A stretch of DNA of 48,576 bases from Clostridia bacterium (lineage in GTDB: Bacteria; Bacillota; Clostridia; Oscillospirales; CAG-272). A model generated the notes under the pieces. The model had not been told where the DNA came from. It did not search any database and was given only the letters and a program-made list of their open reading frames with translations. The position numbers were made by a program, and so were the translations under genes. Location: the NCBI GenBank assembly GCA_017411605.1, contig JAFQPR010000038.1:1-48576 (forward strand), given 5' to 3'. Shown here one piece after another: positions 24,757 through 34,438 of the stretch (the stretch's first letter is position 1; every line of letters begins with the position of its first letter).

Positions 24757-25902
24757 TTAATCCATACAGGAATAAATAATATTTCTGAGTCTCGGGATTA
24801 CCGTTCCGTGCAAAGCGCCCATATGCTCGGCGTGGAAGATTGATATTCCCGATTCGGGACAGGATGAGATATAAGAAAGTCTTGCGCCGTCCCAGCCGAA
24901 CTCGCCTGCCGGCATAAGGTTACCCGCTTCTTCCGGATGCATATTGGTTCTTACGCCGTAGCCGTAGCCATAGCCCCTTACCTGAGGAGTTTTGTTAAAC
25001 GTAGCGTACTGAACGTCATTCAGAATATTCGTTCTCATAAGGTTAGTTCCGTAGCTAGATAAAATTCTGTTTCCGTTCTTTCCAACACCGAGGTGAGTGA
25101 GAGCATCCGCAAGAAGTATCTGATCCTCAACCGTAGATATAAGTCCCGCTCCGCCGCTATCGTATTCGGAGCCGAAAGCATAAGGATTATAGTCCTTTGC
25201 TACCTCTTTTGCAGACTTCGTATTGGCATCGTACAGATACTGAGTAGCGAGTCTTTCAAGCTTACTGTCCGTAAGACCGAACGAGGTATTATACATTCCG
25301 AGAGGCTCGAATATATTCTCTCTCATATAGTCGGAAAGCTTCATTCCCGAAACAAGCTCTATTATACCGCCCATAACGTCAAGACACAGACTGTAATGAT
25401 AATCCGCGCCAGGGTCAAACAAGAAAGGATCCTCTGCAAGCGCTCTGACGATATCAAGAGTCGGGCAGATGCCGCCTGTTCTCTCTTTTACGCGCTTGAT
25501 ACCGGGGCGGTTAAGGTCATAGTCAAGACCTCCCGTCATCGAGAGAAGGTGCTTTATCAATAGCTGAGTTTTTGCAGGACGGATATCGAAAGTTCCGTCA
25601 GGATTCTTTACTCTTACCTTTATATCCTTATATTCGGGGAAATAAGCGCTGACGGGGTCGGTTATCATAATCTCACCGCGCTCAATTAGCTGAGTTGCGG
25701 CAACGCACGTTGATACCTTTGTTACCGAGTACATATGATAGAGCGCATCAGGACGAACGGGAGTCCTCAGTCTTAAGTTGTCAAATCCCGACTGATATCT
25801 GAATACCTCCTCGTGACCTTTATAAACAATTGTATCGGAGCCGGGAATACCAAGCATAGGAAGGCAGGTATCCAAAAACTCCTTTAAGGGTTCGAAATTC
25901 AT
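24757..25902 (-). CDS. Serine hydrolase of the beta-lactamase class C family
   Basis: 381 residues from the ATG after AGGAGAT; the frame opens 23 codons earlier inside mutS2. The catalytic S59-x-x-K62 (SVTK) is followed by Y170 in YHYSL, matching the Tyr of the YxN box with the third residue changed. A C-terminal glycine-rich strand holds GEFGWDGARLSYIS. There is no signal peptide, so this is an esterase or peptidase-like cytoplasmic enzyme rather than a secreted beta-lactamase. It lies 25 bp after mutS2 in the same operon. Confidence 0.9.
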   Translation of the reverse strand: MNFEPLKEFLDTCLPMLGIPGSDTIVYKGHEEVFRYQSGFDNLRLRTPVRPDALYHMYSVTKVSTCVAATQLIERGEIMITDPVSAYFPEYKDIKVRVKNPDGTFDIRPAKTQLLIKHLLSMTGGLDYDLNRPGIKRVKERTGGICPTLDIVRALAEDPFLFDPGADYHYSLCLDVMGGIIELVSGMKLSDYMRENIFEPLGMYNTSFGLTDSKLERLATQYLYDANTKSAKEVAKDYNPYAFGSEYDSGGAGLISTVEDQILLADALTHLGVGKNGNRILSSYGTNLMRTNILNDVQYATFNKTPQVRGYGYGYGVRTNMHPEEAGNLMPAGEFGWDGARLSYISSCPESGISIFHAEHMGALHGTVIPRLRNIIYSCMD

Positions 25903-25927
25903 TGTCTTATCTCCTAAATAGATTATT

Positions 25928-28330
25928 TTAATGCTTAAGTTCAATAACGGTAACTCCTGCATCACCGTCACCGTATTCTGCGTGCTTATAAGTCTTTATT
26001 CTCTTATCCTGCTTGAAGTATTTCCAAAGCGCAGCACGGAGAGCGCCGGTTCCTTTTCCGTGAATTATCCTTACGGACGGAACGCCCGCAAGAATTGCAT
26101 CGTCAAGATATTTATCAACAACGAACCACGCGTCGTCTCCTATCATACCCCTGACGTCAACCTCAATTCGGAATTCGGAAACGATAGATTTTTTGACCTT
26201 ACCCTCACTCGGGGGCGGGGTCTTTTTCTTTTCCTTGAATCTTGTGTTTTCGTCAATAAGCCTTAGCTTATCCTCCGTGACCTTGGTCTTAAGTATTCCC
26301 GCAGTAACGGAGATGAGTCCTTTTTTATCCGCAAGAGCGGTGACTGTGCCCTCGGTTCCGACCGTGATAACGTAAACCTTATCGCCAACCTTCAAGGGAC
26401 GCGGCAGCTTATAGTCCTCATCAAGCGAGATCACCTTAACGTCAATGCCCGAGTACATATCCTCGCACTCGCGAAGGCTGTCACGCACGCGCTCTCTCGC
26501 TTCAAGCATAAGCTTATCGCGAAGCGCCTTATCCTCAGCCTTCTTGACTTCCTCAAGCTGCCTGAAGATAAATTCGCTTGATGCTCTCGCACTATCCAAA
26601 ATCTGCCTAGCTTTAAGTAGCGTTTTTTGAGTTTCATCCTCACTCTTAGCAATTTTGCGTTTTAATTCCTCTTCCGACGTCTGCTTGAAGCTCTCGTATT
26701 CGGAACGCATTTTTTCTGCCTCTTCACGAGCCTCTTCCATCTTCATTCTATCGGTATCAAGCCGCTCGATAACATCCTCAAAGCGCTTGTTTTCACGCGC
26801 TATAAGCGCACCTGCGCGCTCTATTACGTCGGCTGAAAGACCAAGCTTTTCCGATATTGCAAAGGCGTTGGATTTACCCGGCGTACCTATAACGAGCTTA
26901 TATGTCGGACGAAGTGTGTCTATATTGAATTCGCAGGACGCGTTTTGCACACGGGGCGTGTCCAACGCGTACGCCTTAAGCTCTGCGTAGTGCGTTGTTG
27001 CCAACGTGAGCGCTCCTTGGCTCTGCGCTTTTTCAAGTATTGCTATCGCGAGCGCCGCGCCCTCTATCGGGTCGGTACCCGAGCCAAGCTCGTCAAAGAG
27101 AACCATCGTGTGAGGTCCGAGGTTTTCGAGTATACTGACTACATTCACCATATGCGATGAGAAGGTTGAGAGCGACGCTTCAATGCTCTGCTCGTCACCT
27201 ATATCAACGAGTATACCGTCAAACACGCCTATCTCGGAATTCTCGAGCGCGGGCACTTGAAGTCCCGACTGCGCCATAAGAGTGAGAAGTCCCACCGTCT
27301 TAAGAGTAACTGTCTTGCCTCCCGTGTTAGGTCCTGTTATGACAAGAGTATCATATCCCTGCCCTACGGAAACGTCGATTGGCACTACCTTATCCTTATC
27401 GAGAAGCGGATGACGCGCGCGCTTTAGGTTTACGCGTCTTTCACGTATTATTCTCGGCATTTCAGCCTTCATTGATATTGCTAGCGAGGCGCAAGCAAAG
27501 ATAAATGCTATCTCCGTGATATTATGATAATTGAGCGTTATAACAGAGGATGCATCTGCGCAATCAGCGGAAAGAGATGCGAGAATGCGCTCTATCTCAT
27601 ATTTTTCCTTTGCCGCAAGGCTTTTAAGCTCGTTATTTGCATCAACGACAGCCATAGGCTCGACAAAGAGCGTAGCACCCGTTGATGACGTATCGTGAAC
27701 AAGTCCCTTCATTTCATTCCTATATTCTGCTTTTACGGGTACAACGTATCTGCCGTTTCGCATAGTTACGATATTTTCCTGAAGGTATTTAAGCTTATTT
27801 CCGCCGATATAGCTTTGAAGCGTTTCTTTTATTCTGTTGTTTGCCTGGCGTATCTTACGCCTTATATCTGCAAGCTCGGGACTCGCTTCATCCGCTATCA
27901 TATCCTCAGAGAGGATAGATTTTTTTATCCTGTCCTCAAGAGTTCTCGATACAAGTATTCTTTCAAAAAGCTCGTCAAGCGTCGTATCGAACAGCTTGTC
28001 CGTTTTTATATAATCCTGAAGCATTCTTGCGCTGTAAAGAAGCGACGCGATATCGAGTAGCTCCTTCGGTGAAAGTATTGCTCCTTTATAGGCTCTTTCC
28101 GCAGCGGGAGATACGCTCTCGGGCGCGCTGAAGGACGGATAGCCTTTAGCGTTTATTAAGCGCTTTGCATCCTCCGTTCTTCTCTGGCGGAGAATGACGG
28201 TATCAAAATCATCCGTCGGCGCAAGAGCGCGAGCTTTTGCCTTTGCTCCCTCTGTTGCCGCCATTTCGGAAAGAAGCGCCGTTATTTTATCATATTCAAG
28301 GGTAGAAAGTGTTTTTGCTGTAAAATACAT
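25928..28330 (-). CDS. mutS2: MutS2 family ATPase/endonuclease
   Basis: At 800 residues it has family length. It lacks the MutS mismatch-recognition domain. Walker A is GPNTGGKT (333-340), followed by the ATPase core with LFDELGSGTDP and ATTHYAELK, a coiled-coil clamp (about 520-630), and a C-terminal SMR domain with VDVRGM and the nuclease loop IHGKGTGALR. MutS2 suppresses homologous recombination and, in Bacillus, splits collided ribosomes (RqcU). Its ATG overlaps the recO TGA by one base. Confidence 0.97.
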   Translation of the reverse strand: MYFTAKTLSTLEYDKITALLSEMAATEGAKAKARALAPTDDFDTVILRQRRTEDAKRLINAKGYPSFSAPESVSPAAERAYKGAILSPKELLDIASLLYSARMLQDYIKTDKLFDTTLDELFERILVSRTLEDRIKKSILSEDMIADEASPELADIRRKIRQANNRIKETLQSYIGGNKLKYLQENIVTMRNGRYVVPVKAEYRNEMKGLVHDTSSTGATLFVEPMAVVDANNELKSLAAKEKYEIERILASLSADCADASSVITLNYHNITEIAFIFACASLAISMKAEMPRIIRERRVNLKRARHPLLDKDKVVPIDVSVGQGYDTLVITGPNTGGKTVTLKTVGLLTLMAQSGLQVPALENSEIGVFDGILVDIGDEQSIEASLSTFSSHMVNVVSILENLGPHTMVLFDELGSGTDPIEGAALAIAILEKAQSQGALTLATTHYAELKAYALDTPRVQNASCEFNIDTLRPTYKLVIGTPGKSNAFAISEKLGLSADVIERAGALIARENKRFEDVIERLDTDRMKMEEAREEAEKMRSEYESFKQTSEEELKRKIAKSEDETQKTLLKARQILDSARASSEFIFRQLEEVKKAEDKALRDKLMLEARERVRDSLRECEDMYSGIDVKVISLDEDYKLPRPLKVGDKVYVITVGTEGTVTALADKKGLISVTAGILKTKVTEDKLRLIDENTRFKEKKKTPPPSEGKVKKSIVSEFRIEVDVRGMIGDDAWFVVDKYLDDAILAGVPSVRIIHGKGTGALRAALWKYFKQDKRIKTYKHAEYGDGDAGVTVIELKH

Positions 28331-29106
28331 CAGCGTTTAACCTCTTTGTAAAATTCAAGTGATTTAAATGTTCTCTCAAGCTGATTAAGTATATATTCCT
28401 CGGTCGCACGGGAAAGAAGCGCCATATCCTCATCGGAGATATTGAAGGCGAATATTCTCTCAAGCGGGCTGTGTATAAGATAACCGAGCGCAACCTTTGC
28501 GCCGTCCGAAAGTATGGTAACTACTCTTCTCTCGCCGTCGTCTACGTTTCTGCCCGTCTCGCGCATAATTCGCTCGTGGCACGCGTAGCATTCTATATTA
28601 CCTGCCATAATATCGAAGAAGAAATCACCTTTGGTTTCCTCGCATTCGCGGCAGGTGAGCACCTCGGGCATAAAGCCGATTATGGATACGGCTCTTATTT
28701 CAAAAGCCGCTTTTATCTTCTCAAGTGAATACTTTTTCTCGGAAATCGCGTAAAGGCAATTGAGCGAGAGTCTCAAAAGGTCTGCTTCCGCCTCGGCAGT
28801 CGTTACGTCCGATAAAACCTCGACTATATAGCCCGCAAGACTGAGCGCTTCAATTGAATCTCTTAGACCGAAGAAGCTTTCGATAAGGCTAGATTCTCTT
28901 ACCCAGAACTTGTCCCCTTTTTTATAGAGCATCATTGAGGAATAGCAAAATTGCTGAGTTGCGGACATATTTCTGTTTTTTAAAGAGCGCGCGCCCTTAA
29001 CAAGCGCGCTTACCGTACCCATTTCCTTAGTAAATACGGTTATCAGCCTGTCCGACTCGCCAAGGTTTACGCTTTTCAAGACAAGCCCGGTTATTTCGGT
29101 AAGCAT
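28330..29106 (-). CDS. recO: DNA repair protein RecO
   Basis: 258 residues from the ATG at 29106; the longer frame lies inside era. It has an N-terminal OB-fold (TEITGLVLKSVNLGESDRL split at LVLK) and a C-terminal helical domain with a zinc site (CRECEE and CYACH). RecO loads RecA with RecF and RecR on SSB-coated DNA; recR is also in this window. The start is 2 bp after the era stop, and its own stop overlaps the mutS2 start, indicating coupled translation. Confidence 0.95.
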   Translation of the reverse strand: MLTEITGLVLKSVNLGESDRLITVFTKEMGTVSALVKGARSLKNRNMSATQQFCYSSMMLYKKGDKFWVRESSLIESFFGLRDSIEALSLAGYIVEVLSDVTTAEAEADLLRLSLNCLYAISEKKYSLEKIKAAFEIRAVSIIGFMPEVLTCRECEETKGDFFFDIMAGNIECYACHERIMRETGRNVDDGERRVVTILSDGAKVALGYLIHSPLERIFAFNISDEDMALLSRATEEYILNQLERTFKSLEFYKEVKR

Positions 29107-29107
29107 A

Positions 29108-29995
29108 TCAATCCTCTTTTTTATATCCGAGATTTGCGATATTAAAATCGCTCTCGCGCCAATTTTCCTTAACTCTGACGTAGAGATCAAGGAACACCTT
29201 AGTGTCCAGAAGCGCCTCAATATCCTCTCTTGCGTAGCTTCCTATTCTTTTGATGGAAGCGCCGTTTTTACCTATAATTATTCCTTTATGCGTAGCCTTC
29301 TCGCAGTATATTTCCGCGCGGATAGAAACAGTTCCCTTTTTCTCCTTCCACTCCTCGATAACAACCGCAGTTCCGTGAGGAATCTCCTCATCAAGCGTGC
29401 GAAGAAGCTTCTCTCTGATTATCTCGGCTACCATCTGACGCTCGGGCTGATCGGTTACTATCTCGTCGGAGAAGAACCACATGCTCTCGTTAAGATAACG
29501 GCGGCATTCATCAACTACGATATCAACGCCCTTGCCGTTCTTTGCCGAAATCGGTATTACACTGTCAAAATCAAAGGCTTCGGAATAAGACTTGATAGTT
29601 TTTACGATATTCTCCGGCTGAACGGTATCAATTTTATTGATAACGAGGATAGCCCCGACACCCTTTGCCTTAATTCCTTTGATAAGGTCGGCTTCGATAT
29701 CGCCAACCTCTTCTCTCGCCTCAACGACGAGAATTACACCGTCAACTCCGCCTATGGTATCATTCGTTGTCTTAACCATAAAATCTCCAAGCTTTGTTCT
29801 CGGCTTATGAAGACCCGGAGTATCGAGGAATACGAACTGCTCCTCGCCTACCGTATGTATGCCCGTTATTCTGTTTCTCGTAGTCTGCGGCTTCTTCGAT
29901 ACTATTGCCACCTTCTCACCTATTATAGAGTTAAGAAGGGTTGATTTTCCCACGTTGGGACGTCCTACTATTGCTATAAATCCTGTTTTTGTCAT
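29108..29995 (-). CDS. era: GTPase Era, 16S rRNA-binding
   Basis: A 295-residue protein with G1 GRPNVGKS (11-18), G2 PQTTRNRITGI, G3 DTPGLHKP, G4 NKID and a C-terminal KH domain (KGIIIGKNGASIKRIG). Era binds the 3' end of 16S rRNA and acts in 30S maturation, the same step as the YbeY nuclease encoded upstream. Confidence 0.98.
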   Translation of the reverse strand: MTKTGFIAIVGRPNVGKSTLLNSIIGEKVAIVSKKPQTTRNRITGIHTVGEEQFVFLDTPGLHKPRTKLGDFMVKTTNDTIGGVDGVILVVEAREEVGDIEADLIKGIKAKGVGAILVINKIDTVQPENIVKTIKSYSEAFDFDSVIPISAKNGKGVDIVVDECRRYLNESMWFFSDEIVTDQPERQMVAEIIREKLLRTLDEEIPHGTAVVIEEWKEKKGTVSIRAEIYCEKATHKGIIIGKNGASIKRIGSYAREDIEALLDTKVFLDLYVRVKENWRESDFNIANLGYKKED

Positions 29996-30023
29996 TTATT
30001 TCTCCTTGGCGTTCGCCTTATTT

Positions 30024-30497
30024 TCAAAAAATTGAGTCTATTATTTCCTTCTGAAGTCTGCACTGCACCTCGTCCTCCTCGGCGCTCCTCTCGTGATCGT
30101 AGCCGAGAAGATGAAGGGTCGAATGAATGGCAAGGAAGCATACCTCACGAAGAAAGCTGTTTCCAAGCTCCGCCGCCTGCTCCTTTGCTCTCGGCACGGA
30201 TATAACTATATCTCCGAGCGCCGCTCCAAGCTGACACTCGGTAGGGTCAAACTCTCCGTCCTCGTAGAGCGGAAAAGAAAGAACGTCCGTCGGTCTGTCA
30301 ACACCTCTGAACCGTCGGTTAAGCTTATGTATATAATCCGCAGAGCAGAAGGTTACCGAAACCTCTGCGGAATACTCAAAGCCTTCTCTTTCAAGAGTTG
30401 CGAGTATTGCTTCACGTACCGCAAGCTTAAGCTCATAGTTTATTTCTTCGAATTTTTCCGTAGCTGAAAAGTTTATATATAAATCGCGATGCATCAT
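30024..30497 (-). CDS. ybeY: Endoribonuclease YbeY (rRNA maturation)
   Basis: A 157-residue metalloprotein with the motif H125-x3-H129-x5-H135 (HSTLHLLGYDH) that binds zinc. It processes 16S rRNA 3' ends and takes part in ribosome quality control. The start overlaps the phoH stop by 4 bp (ATGA), and era follows 28 bp later. Confidence 0.97.
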   Translation of the reverse strand: MMHRDLYINFSATEKFEEINYELKLAVREAILATLEREGFEYSAEVSVTFCSADYIHKLNRRFRGVDRPTDVLSFPLYEDGEFDPTECQLGAALGDIVISVPRAKEQAAELGNSFLREVCFLAIHSTLHLLGYDHERSAEEDEVQCRLQKEIIDSIF

Positions 30498-31513
30498 ACT
30501 TCACCGTCCTTTTTCGTTTTTGCTCTGAATTTTTTTGCTGCCTGATTTTTCTCGTATTTCTCGTACGCTCCTATTATTTTGCGCACCAGGCGGTGACGTA
30601 CAACGTCACGCTCGCTGAATTTGAATATTGCAATATCCTCAATCCCCTCAAGCACCGTAGTTGCTATCGAAAGTCCGCTCTTCTTGCCAAACGGAAGGTC
30701 CGTTTGCGAGAGATCGCCCGTGACAACCGCCTTTGAATTATAACCAAGACGCGTCAGAAACATCTTCATCTGCTCAGGAGTTGTATTCTGCGCTTCATCA
30801 AGGATAATGAAGGAATCGTCAAGCGTTCTTCCTCTCATATACGCGAGGGGCGCAATTTCTATCGTGCCGCGCTCAATATATTTCTGGTAGTTCTCCGCGC
30901 CGAGCATCTCAAAAAGCGAGTCGTAAAGCGGTCTGAGATAAGGGTCTATCTTGCTCTGAAGGTCACCCGGTAAGAATCCGAGTCTTTCGCCCGCTTCTAC
31001 TGCGGGTCTTGTTAAGATTATTCTCGTTACGGATTTATCGCGGAGCGCCTCAACCGCCATAGCGACAGCTAAAAACGTTTTACCCGTTCCCGCAGGACCG
31101 ATGCCGAGAACTACCGTATTCTTTTTAATTGCATCTATATATTTTTTCTGTCCGATAGTCTTTGCCTTTATCGGCTTACCGCGATTTGTTACGCAGATGA
31201 CGCTGCCCGTATGCCCCTCTGCCTCTCCGTCAAGACCGTCGCGCACAAGGCTGATAACGTATTCTACGCTCTCCTGACTGATGCTCTCGCCATCACCTAT
31301 CATACGCTTAAGGTATTCAAGCGTTCTTATCGCGAAGTCAACGTTTTCGTGCTCTCCCGTTACCACTACGGCATCACCCGAATCGGTGTCCGAATTTCGG
31401 TTTGAGAGCCTTACGTCAAAAGCCTTCTCGATAAGTCTTGCATTGGTATCAAACGCTCCGAAAAGCGCAGACGTTGCCTCACTCGATTGTGTCATTACTA
31501 TTCTTTCAGCCAT
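30494..31513 (-). CDS. PhoH-like ATPase (YbeZ)
   Basis: 339 residues from the ATG following AAAGGGG; the frame opens 11 codons earlier. An N-terminal KH-like or one-strand domain is followed by a P-loop GIGPAGTGKT and Walker B FIILDEAQN. The PhoH family is RNA-helicase-like, and in many bacteria it works with YbeY, which it overlaps here. Confidence 0.94.
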   Translation of the reverse strand: MAERIVMTQSSEATSALFGAFDTNARLIEKAFDVRLSNRNSDTDSGDAVVVTGEHENVDFAIRTLEYLKRMIGDGESISQESVEYVISLVRDGLDGEAEGHTGSVICVTNRGKPIKAKTIGQKKYIDAIKKNTVVLGIGPAGTGKTFLAVAMAVEALRDKSVTRIILTRPAVEAGERLGFLPGDLQSKIDPYLRPLYDSLFEMLGAENYQKYIERGTIEIAPLAYMRGRTLDDSFIILDEAQNTTPEQMKMFLTRLGYNSKAVVTGDLSQTDLPFGKKSGLSIATTVLEGIEDIAIFKFSERDVVRHRLVRKIIGAYEKYEKNQAAKKFRAKTKKDGEV

Positions 31514-31557
31514 ATAATTCCCCTTTGATAATCTATCGGACCGCATTCCGCATCACA

Positions 31558-32706
31558 CTATCCAAAAATCTTTGTTTCGCCGACATCCCTAAGAACCGTA
31601 ACACGCGAAATCATTTTATAACCGCTATCGGTATATTTACCTTCTGTTCTAATTTTAAGCAGCTCTGCGTCGGAAAGCTTTATAAATCTCATCTCGGCAA
31701 GGCGCGCTGAAGCTACGGACGTAAGCTCCAAATCCGTATAGCTTTTCATGCTTTCGGTCTTTTTTGCGGCATAAGTCCGCTCGAGCGCTATTGGAATACG
31801 GTACTTTCCAAGCAGCGTGCATTCTTTCACATCTTCTATTATAACACAAGTATTATCAATTTTTCTATATTTTTTGAAAATATTTATACGAAATTTAAAA
31901 ATTTTTAGTTTTTCCTCAATCAGCTCCTCTTTTCCGTAGCTTGCGAACTTCTCGTTTCTTTGCACTTCAACGGTGATATCTTCGCTCACCCTCCCGTAAA
32001 TATCGCCGTCTGCTTTGACAAATCCGCCGCCAAGCTCACCCGGTATAATTCCCGAGATAAGAAGATCGCCGCGCTTGACCGTATCTCCCGCAGCAACGCA
32101 AGCTACACCGCTTCTAACAGTAAGCTCCTCTATAACGCAATCGCACGCCGCGACGATATTCGAGTATGAAACGTTTTCTTCTTCCGCTTTATAAACCGTT
32201 TTTTCTTTAACCGTGACGTAGGCTACGCAGCCACGCCTGTTAATATTGATCCAACCTACGTTTTCAGATGATTCAAGCATCTCCCCTTCTACTTTACCTA
32301 AAGAAAGTGAGCCCCATCTGCTTCCTACGTCAAATCCGACGTCCGAAAGCTCATCAAGTATTACCGCATCGGATATTTTTTCATTTCCGGATACTCTTAC
32401 ATCCCAGACAAAAAGTGATGCGACTATATATATGCTCAAAGCTACCGCAGCTCCGGCAAACAGTCCGTATCTGTGTTTATTATTCAGCAAAGCAACGGGA
32501 AGCCCTCCCGATGATACTATAGAATACGGTATATTTTTGAGCGCATTAAAAAATCTTTTTCTTTTTAAAAAAGGAATACGCAAATTTCCATTCGTATCTA
32601 TTTTAGCGGAAAGTCCCCGCCTCAAAAGCGCTGTTGCCGCTGCTGCCCTGTCATCTTCATTTATATATACGGTTACATATCCGAAAATCAAGTAGTACAG
32701 ATACAT
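31558..32706 (-). CDS. yqfD: Sporulation protein YqfD
   Basis: 382 residues with one transmembrane helix near 88-112 (YGLFAGAAVALSIYIVASLF). Ahead of it is a YqfD N-terminal domain, and beyond it an external region with VRVSGNEKISDAVILDEL, reminiscent of FtsQ/POTRA folds. It is made in the mother cell in spore formers and needed for efficient sporulation. Its ATG directly abuts the yqfC stop. Confidence 0.93.
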   Translation of the reverse strand: MYLYYLIFGYVTVYINEDDRAAAATALLRRGLSAKIDTNGNLRIPFLKRKRFFNALKNIPYSIVSSGGLPVALLNNKHRYGLFAGAAVALSIYIVASLFVWDVRVSGNEKISDAVILDELSDVGFDVGSRWGSLSLGKVEGEMLESSENVGWININRRGCVAYVTVKEKTVYKAEEENVSYSNIVAACDCVIEELTVRSGVACVAAGDTVKRGDLLISGIIPGELGGGFVKADGDIYGRVSEDITVEVQRNEKFASYGKEELIEEKLKIFKFRINIFKKYRKIDNTCVIIEDVKECTLLGKYRIPIALERTYAAKKTESMKSYTDLELTSVASARLAEMRFIKLSDAELLKIRTEGKYTDSGYKMISRVTVLRDVGETKIFG

Positions 32707-32997
32707 CTACGTTCTCCCCTCTGACTTTTTATCAAGGAACTTAATGCATTCGAAAACGCCGTATACTGTAACGGTTTTATTCTCAAAAACGGTCATTTCC
32801 AATGATTTTCCCATCAAAACAAAGCTTTCACGCTTCGTCGCAAGCGTTATTTCGGAAGCAGAAAACGCTTTTACGGATAATACCCCGACAAACGTCACGG
32901 TTAAATAGTTTCCACGACCGTCCGCTTCAAGCCTGAAGGTGGGGATAATGCTTTTCAATCTTTTTCCGCCTTTGTCCTTTTTCTTTTTTTCGGTCAT
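32707..32997 (-). CDS. yqfC: YabP/YqfC family sporulation protein
   Basis: 96 residues from the ATG after AAGGTG; a GTG three codons earlier is possible. It has a lysine-rich N-terminus and then the YabP/YqfC fold with repeated strands (LTVTFVGVLSVKAFSASEI and VFENKTVTVYGVFECIKF). It is expressed in the mother cell and always precedes yqfD. First gene of the long minus-strand operon. Confidence 0.92.
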   Translation of the reverse strand: MTEKKKKDKGGKRLKSIIPTFRLEADGRGNYLTVTFVGVLSVKAFSASEITLATKRESFVLMGKSLEMTVFENKTVTVYGVFECIKFLDKKSEGRT

Positions 32998-33054
32998 TAT
33001 TTTCACCTTTAAATCATATTTTCTATTACAAATATATGACGGGAGAATAAAAAA

Positions 33055-34023
33055 ATGACGGATAGAGCCACAAATCGCGCATCGGTTAAAAGCAAGATTC
33101 TACCAAGAGCTGCAATCAACGCATCTCTTACCCTTGCCGCGCTGATAGCTACGTTTATTATCACGCTTTTTCTTTCGGACAAAATTTCACATTCCGTAAA
33201 AAGCGGACTATCACTTTGCGCCAACGTTATTATTCCGTCGGTATTTCCTTTCATCGTTCTTTCAGACTTTTTATATACTTTTCTTGACTTTAGTTCTCTA
33301 AAGTGCATAGACAATGCGTTCGAACGGATTTTCAAAATAAACCGCTACGGATTATACCCTTTCATCCTCGGTATAATATGCGGCTTTCCTCTTGGAGTAA
33401 AATGCGCAACAGAGCTTTATCTTGACGGTAAGATCGCACGCGACGAGTGCGAAAGACTTATCGGATTCTGCAATAATACGGGACCTGCATTCCTGGTTTG
33501 CGGTATAGGACTCGGCTTAAGAAACAATATACGCGATGGATTTCTTCTGTATTTCGCTATGATAATATCTGCTATACTCACCGGTATCATTTTTTCATAT
33601 AAAAAAAGCCCCGCAACCATAGCTTGCGGTACTCTTACAAAAAAACGCTTTTCAGTTACGGAGTCAATTAAAAATGCGGGACTTAATACTTTGAACATCT
33701 GCTCATATCTCGTCTTTTTCGCCTGCATTGTGGGGTTGATGCGTAATTTCCTTGGCGAAAGTCACATATATCTCACCTTGATCCCATTTCTCGAGGTCGG
33801 TAGCGCTACAAGCATTTTATCAAAAACGGCGCTTCTCACAAATTGGCAAAGCCTGGCTCTTTCAGCCTTCGCAATAGGTTTTTCTGGTTTCTCCGTTCAT
33901 CTTCAGGCTATGTCCTTTATTTCAAAAACTGACCTCTCTGTATCTCGGTATTTTGCTATGAAGCTGATACAAGGTGTTATTTCTTATTCGATAATCATAC
34001 TACTGTCTTTATTCTTGAACTAA
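33055..34023 (+). CDS. ylbJ: Sporulation integral membrane protein YlbJ
   Basis: 322 residues with about eight transmembrane segments and nucleoside-recognition-type gate motifs: FPFIVLSDFL, GIICGFPLGVK (about 103-113) and IGFCNNTGPAFLV. In B. subtilis ylbJ is under sigma-E control and needed for spore cortex formation. It is divergent from yqfC across a 57 bp gap; GGGAG lies 9 nt before the ATG. Confidence 0.93.
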   Translation: MTDRATNRASVKSKILPRAAINASLTLAALIATFIITLFLSDKISHSVKSGLSLCANVIIPSVFPFIVLSDFLYTFLDFSSLKCIDNAFERIFKINRYGLYPFILGIICGFPLGVKCATELYLDGKIARDECERLIGFCNNTGPAFLVCGIGLGLRNNIRDGFLLYFAMIISAILTGIIFSYKKSPATIACGTLTKKRFSVTESIKNAGLNTLNICSYLVFFACIVGLMRNFLGESHIYLTLIPFLEVGSATSILSKTALLTNWQSLALSAFAIGFSGFSVHLQAMSFISKTDLSVSRYFAMKLIQGVISYSIIILLSLFLN

Positions 34024-34059
34024 ATCTTTAAAAATCAAAGATAATAATACATAAAAACA

Positions 34060-34093
34060 AGCAGGCGGATCTACATCCTCCTGCTCATCTTTA
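34060..34093 (+). terminator. Terminator of ylbJ
   Basis: AGCAGGCGGAT and ATCCTCCTGCT pair with one mismatch across a CTAC loop, followed by CATCTTTATT. Confidence 0.75.
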
Positions 34094-34115
34094 TTATTCA
34101 TTACAAGTTATTTAA

Positions 34116-34337
34116 TTAGTCAGTAATATCAACAATGGGAAGCTCGATACCTTCGTCGTCGCCAAAGAGATTATCTCCGTCGTCGGTATTATCGCTATTA
34201 CCGCCATCGTTTGTATCGTTCGAATCATTTGTGCCGTCGTTATTTCCGCCATTATCCTTATCACCGCCGAAGAGCGTGCAGGATACGATAGCAAACGCAA
34301 GGACAAGCACGAGCATGAGAGCTAAAAGCTTTTTCAT
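34116..34337 (-). CDS. Small lipoprotein with an Asp/Asn/Gly-rich tail
   Basis: 73 residues with signal peptide and lipobox AIVSC (C20). The mature chain is almost wholly D, N, G, S and T (GDKDNGGNNDGTND and so on), ending ELPIVDITD. No fold is expected. It could be a flexible surface spacer or a very short decayed lipoprotein. The ribosome site is distant (AAAGGA about 18 nt upstream). Confidence 0.65.
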   Translation of the reverse strand: MKKLLALMLVLVLAFAIVSCTLFGGDKDNGGNNDGTNDSNDTNDGGNSDNTDDGDNLFGDDEGIELPIVDITD

Positions 34338-34438
34338 ACGTAATTATGTAATTCCTTTCATTTATTATAATACACGGAGCGTTTAAAATGTGTAACATCC
34401 ATTCCAAACGCATCCGTGATTTGGAATTTGCGAAAAAA

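Noticed and set aside
29288-29944. A 218-codon plus-strand open frame
   Set aside because: Antisense to era. No start signal and no domain.
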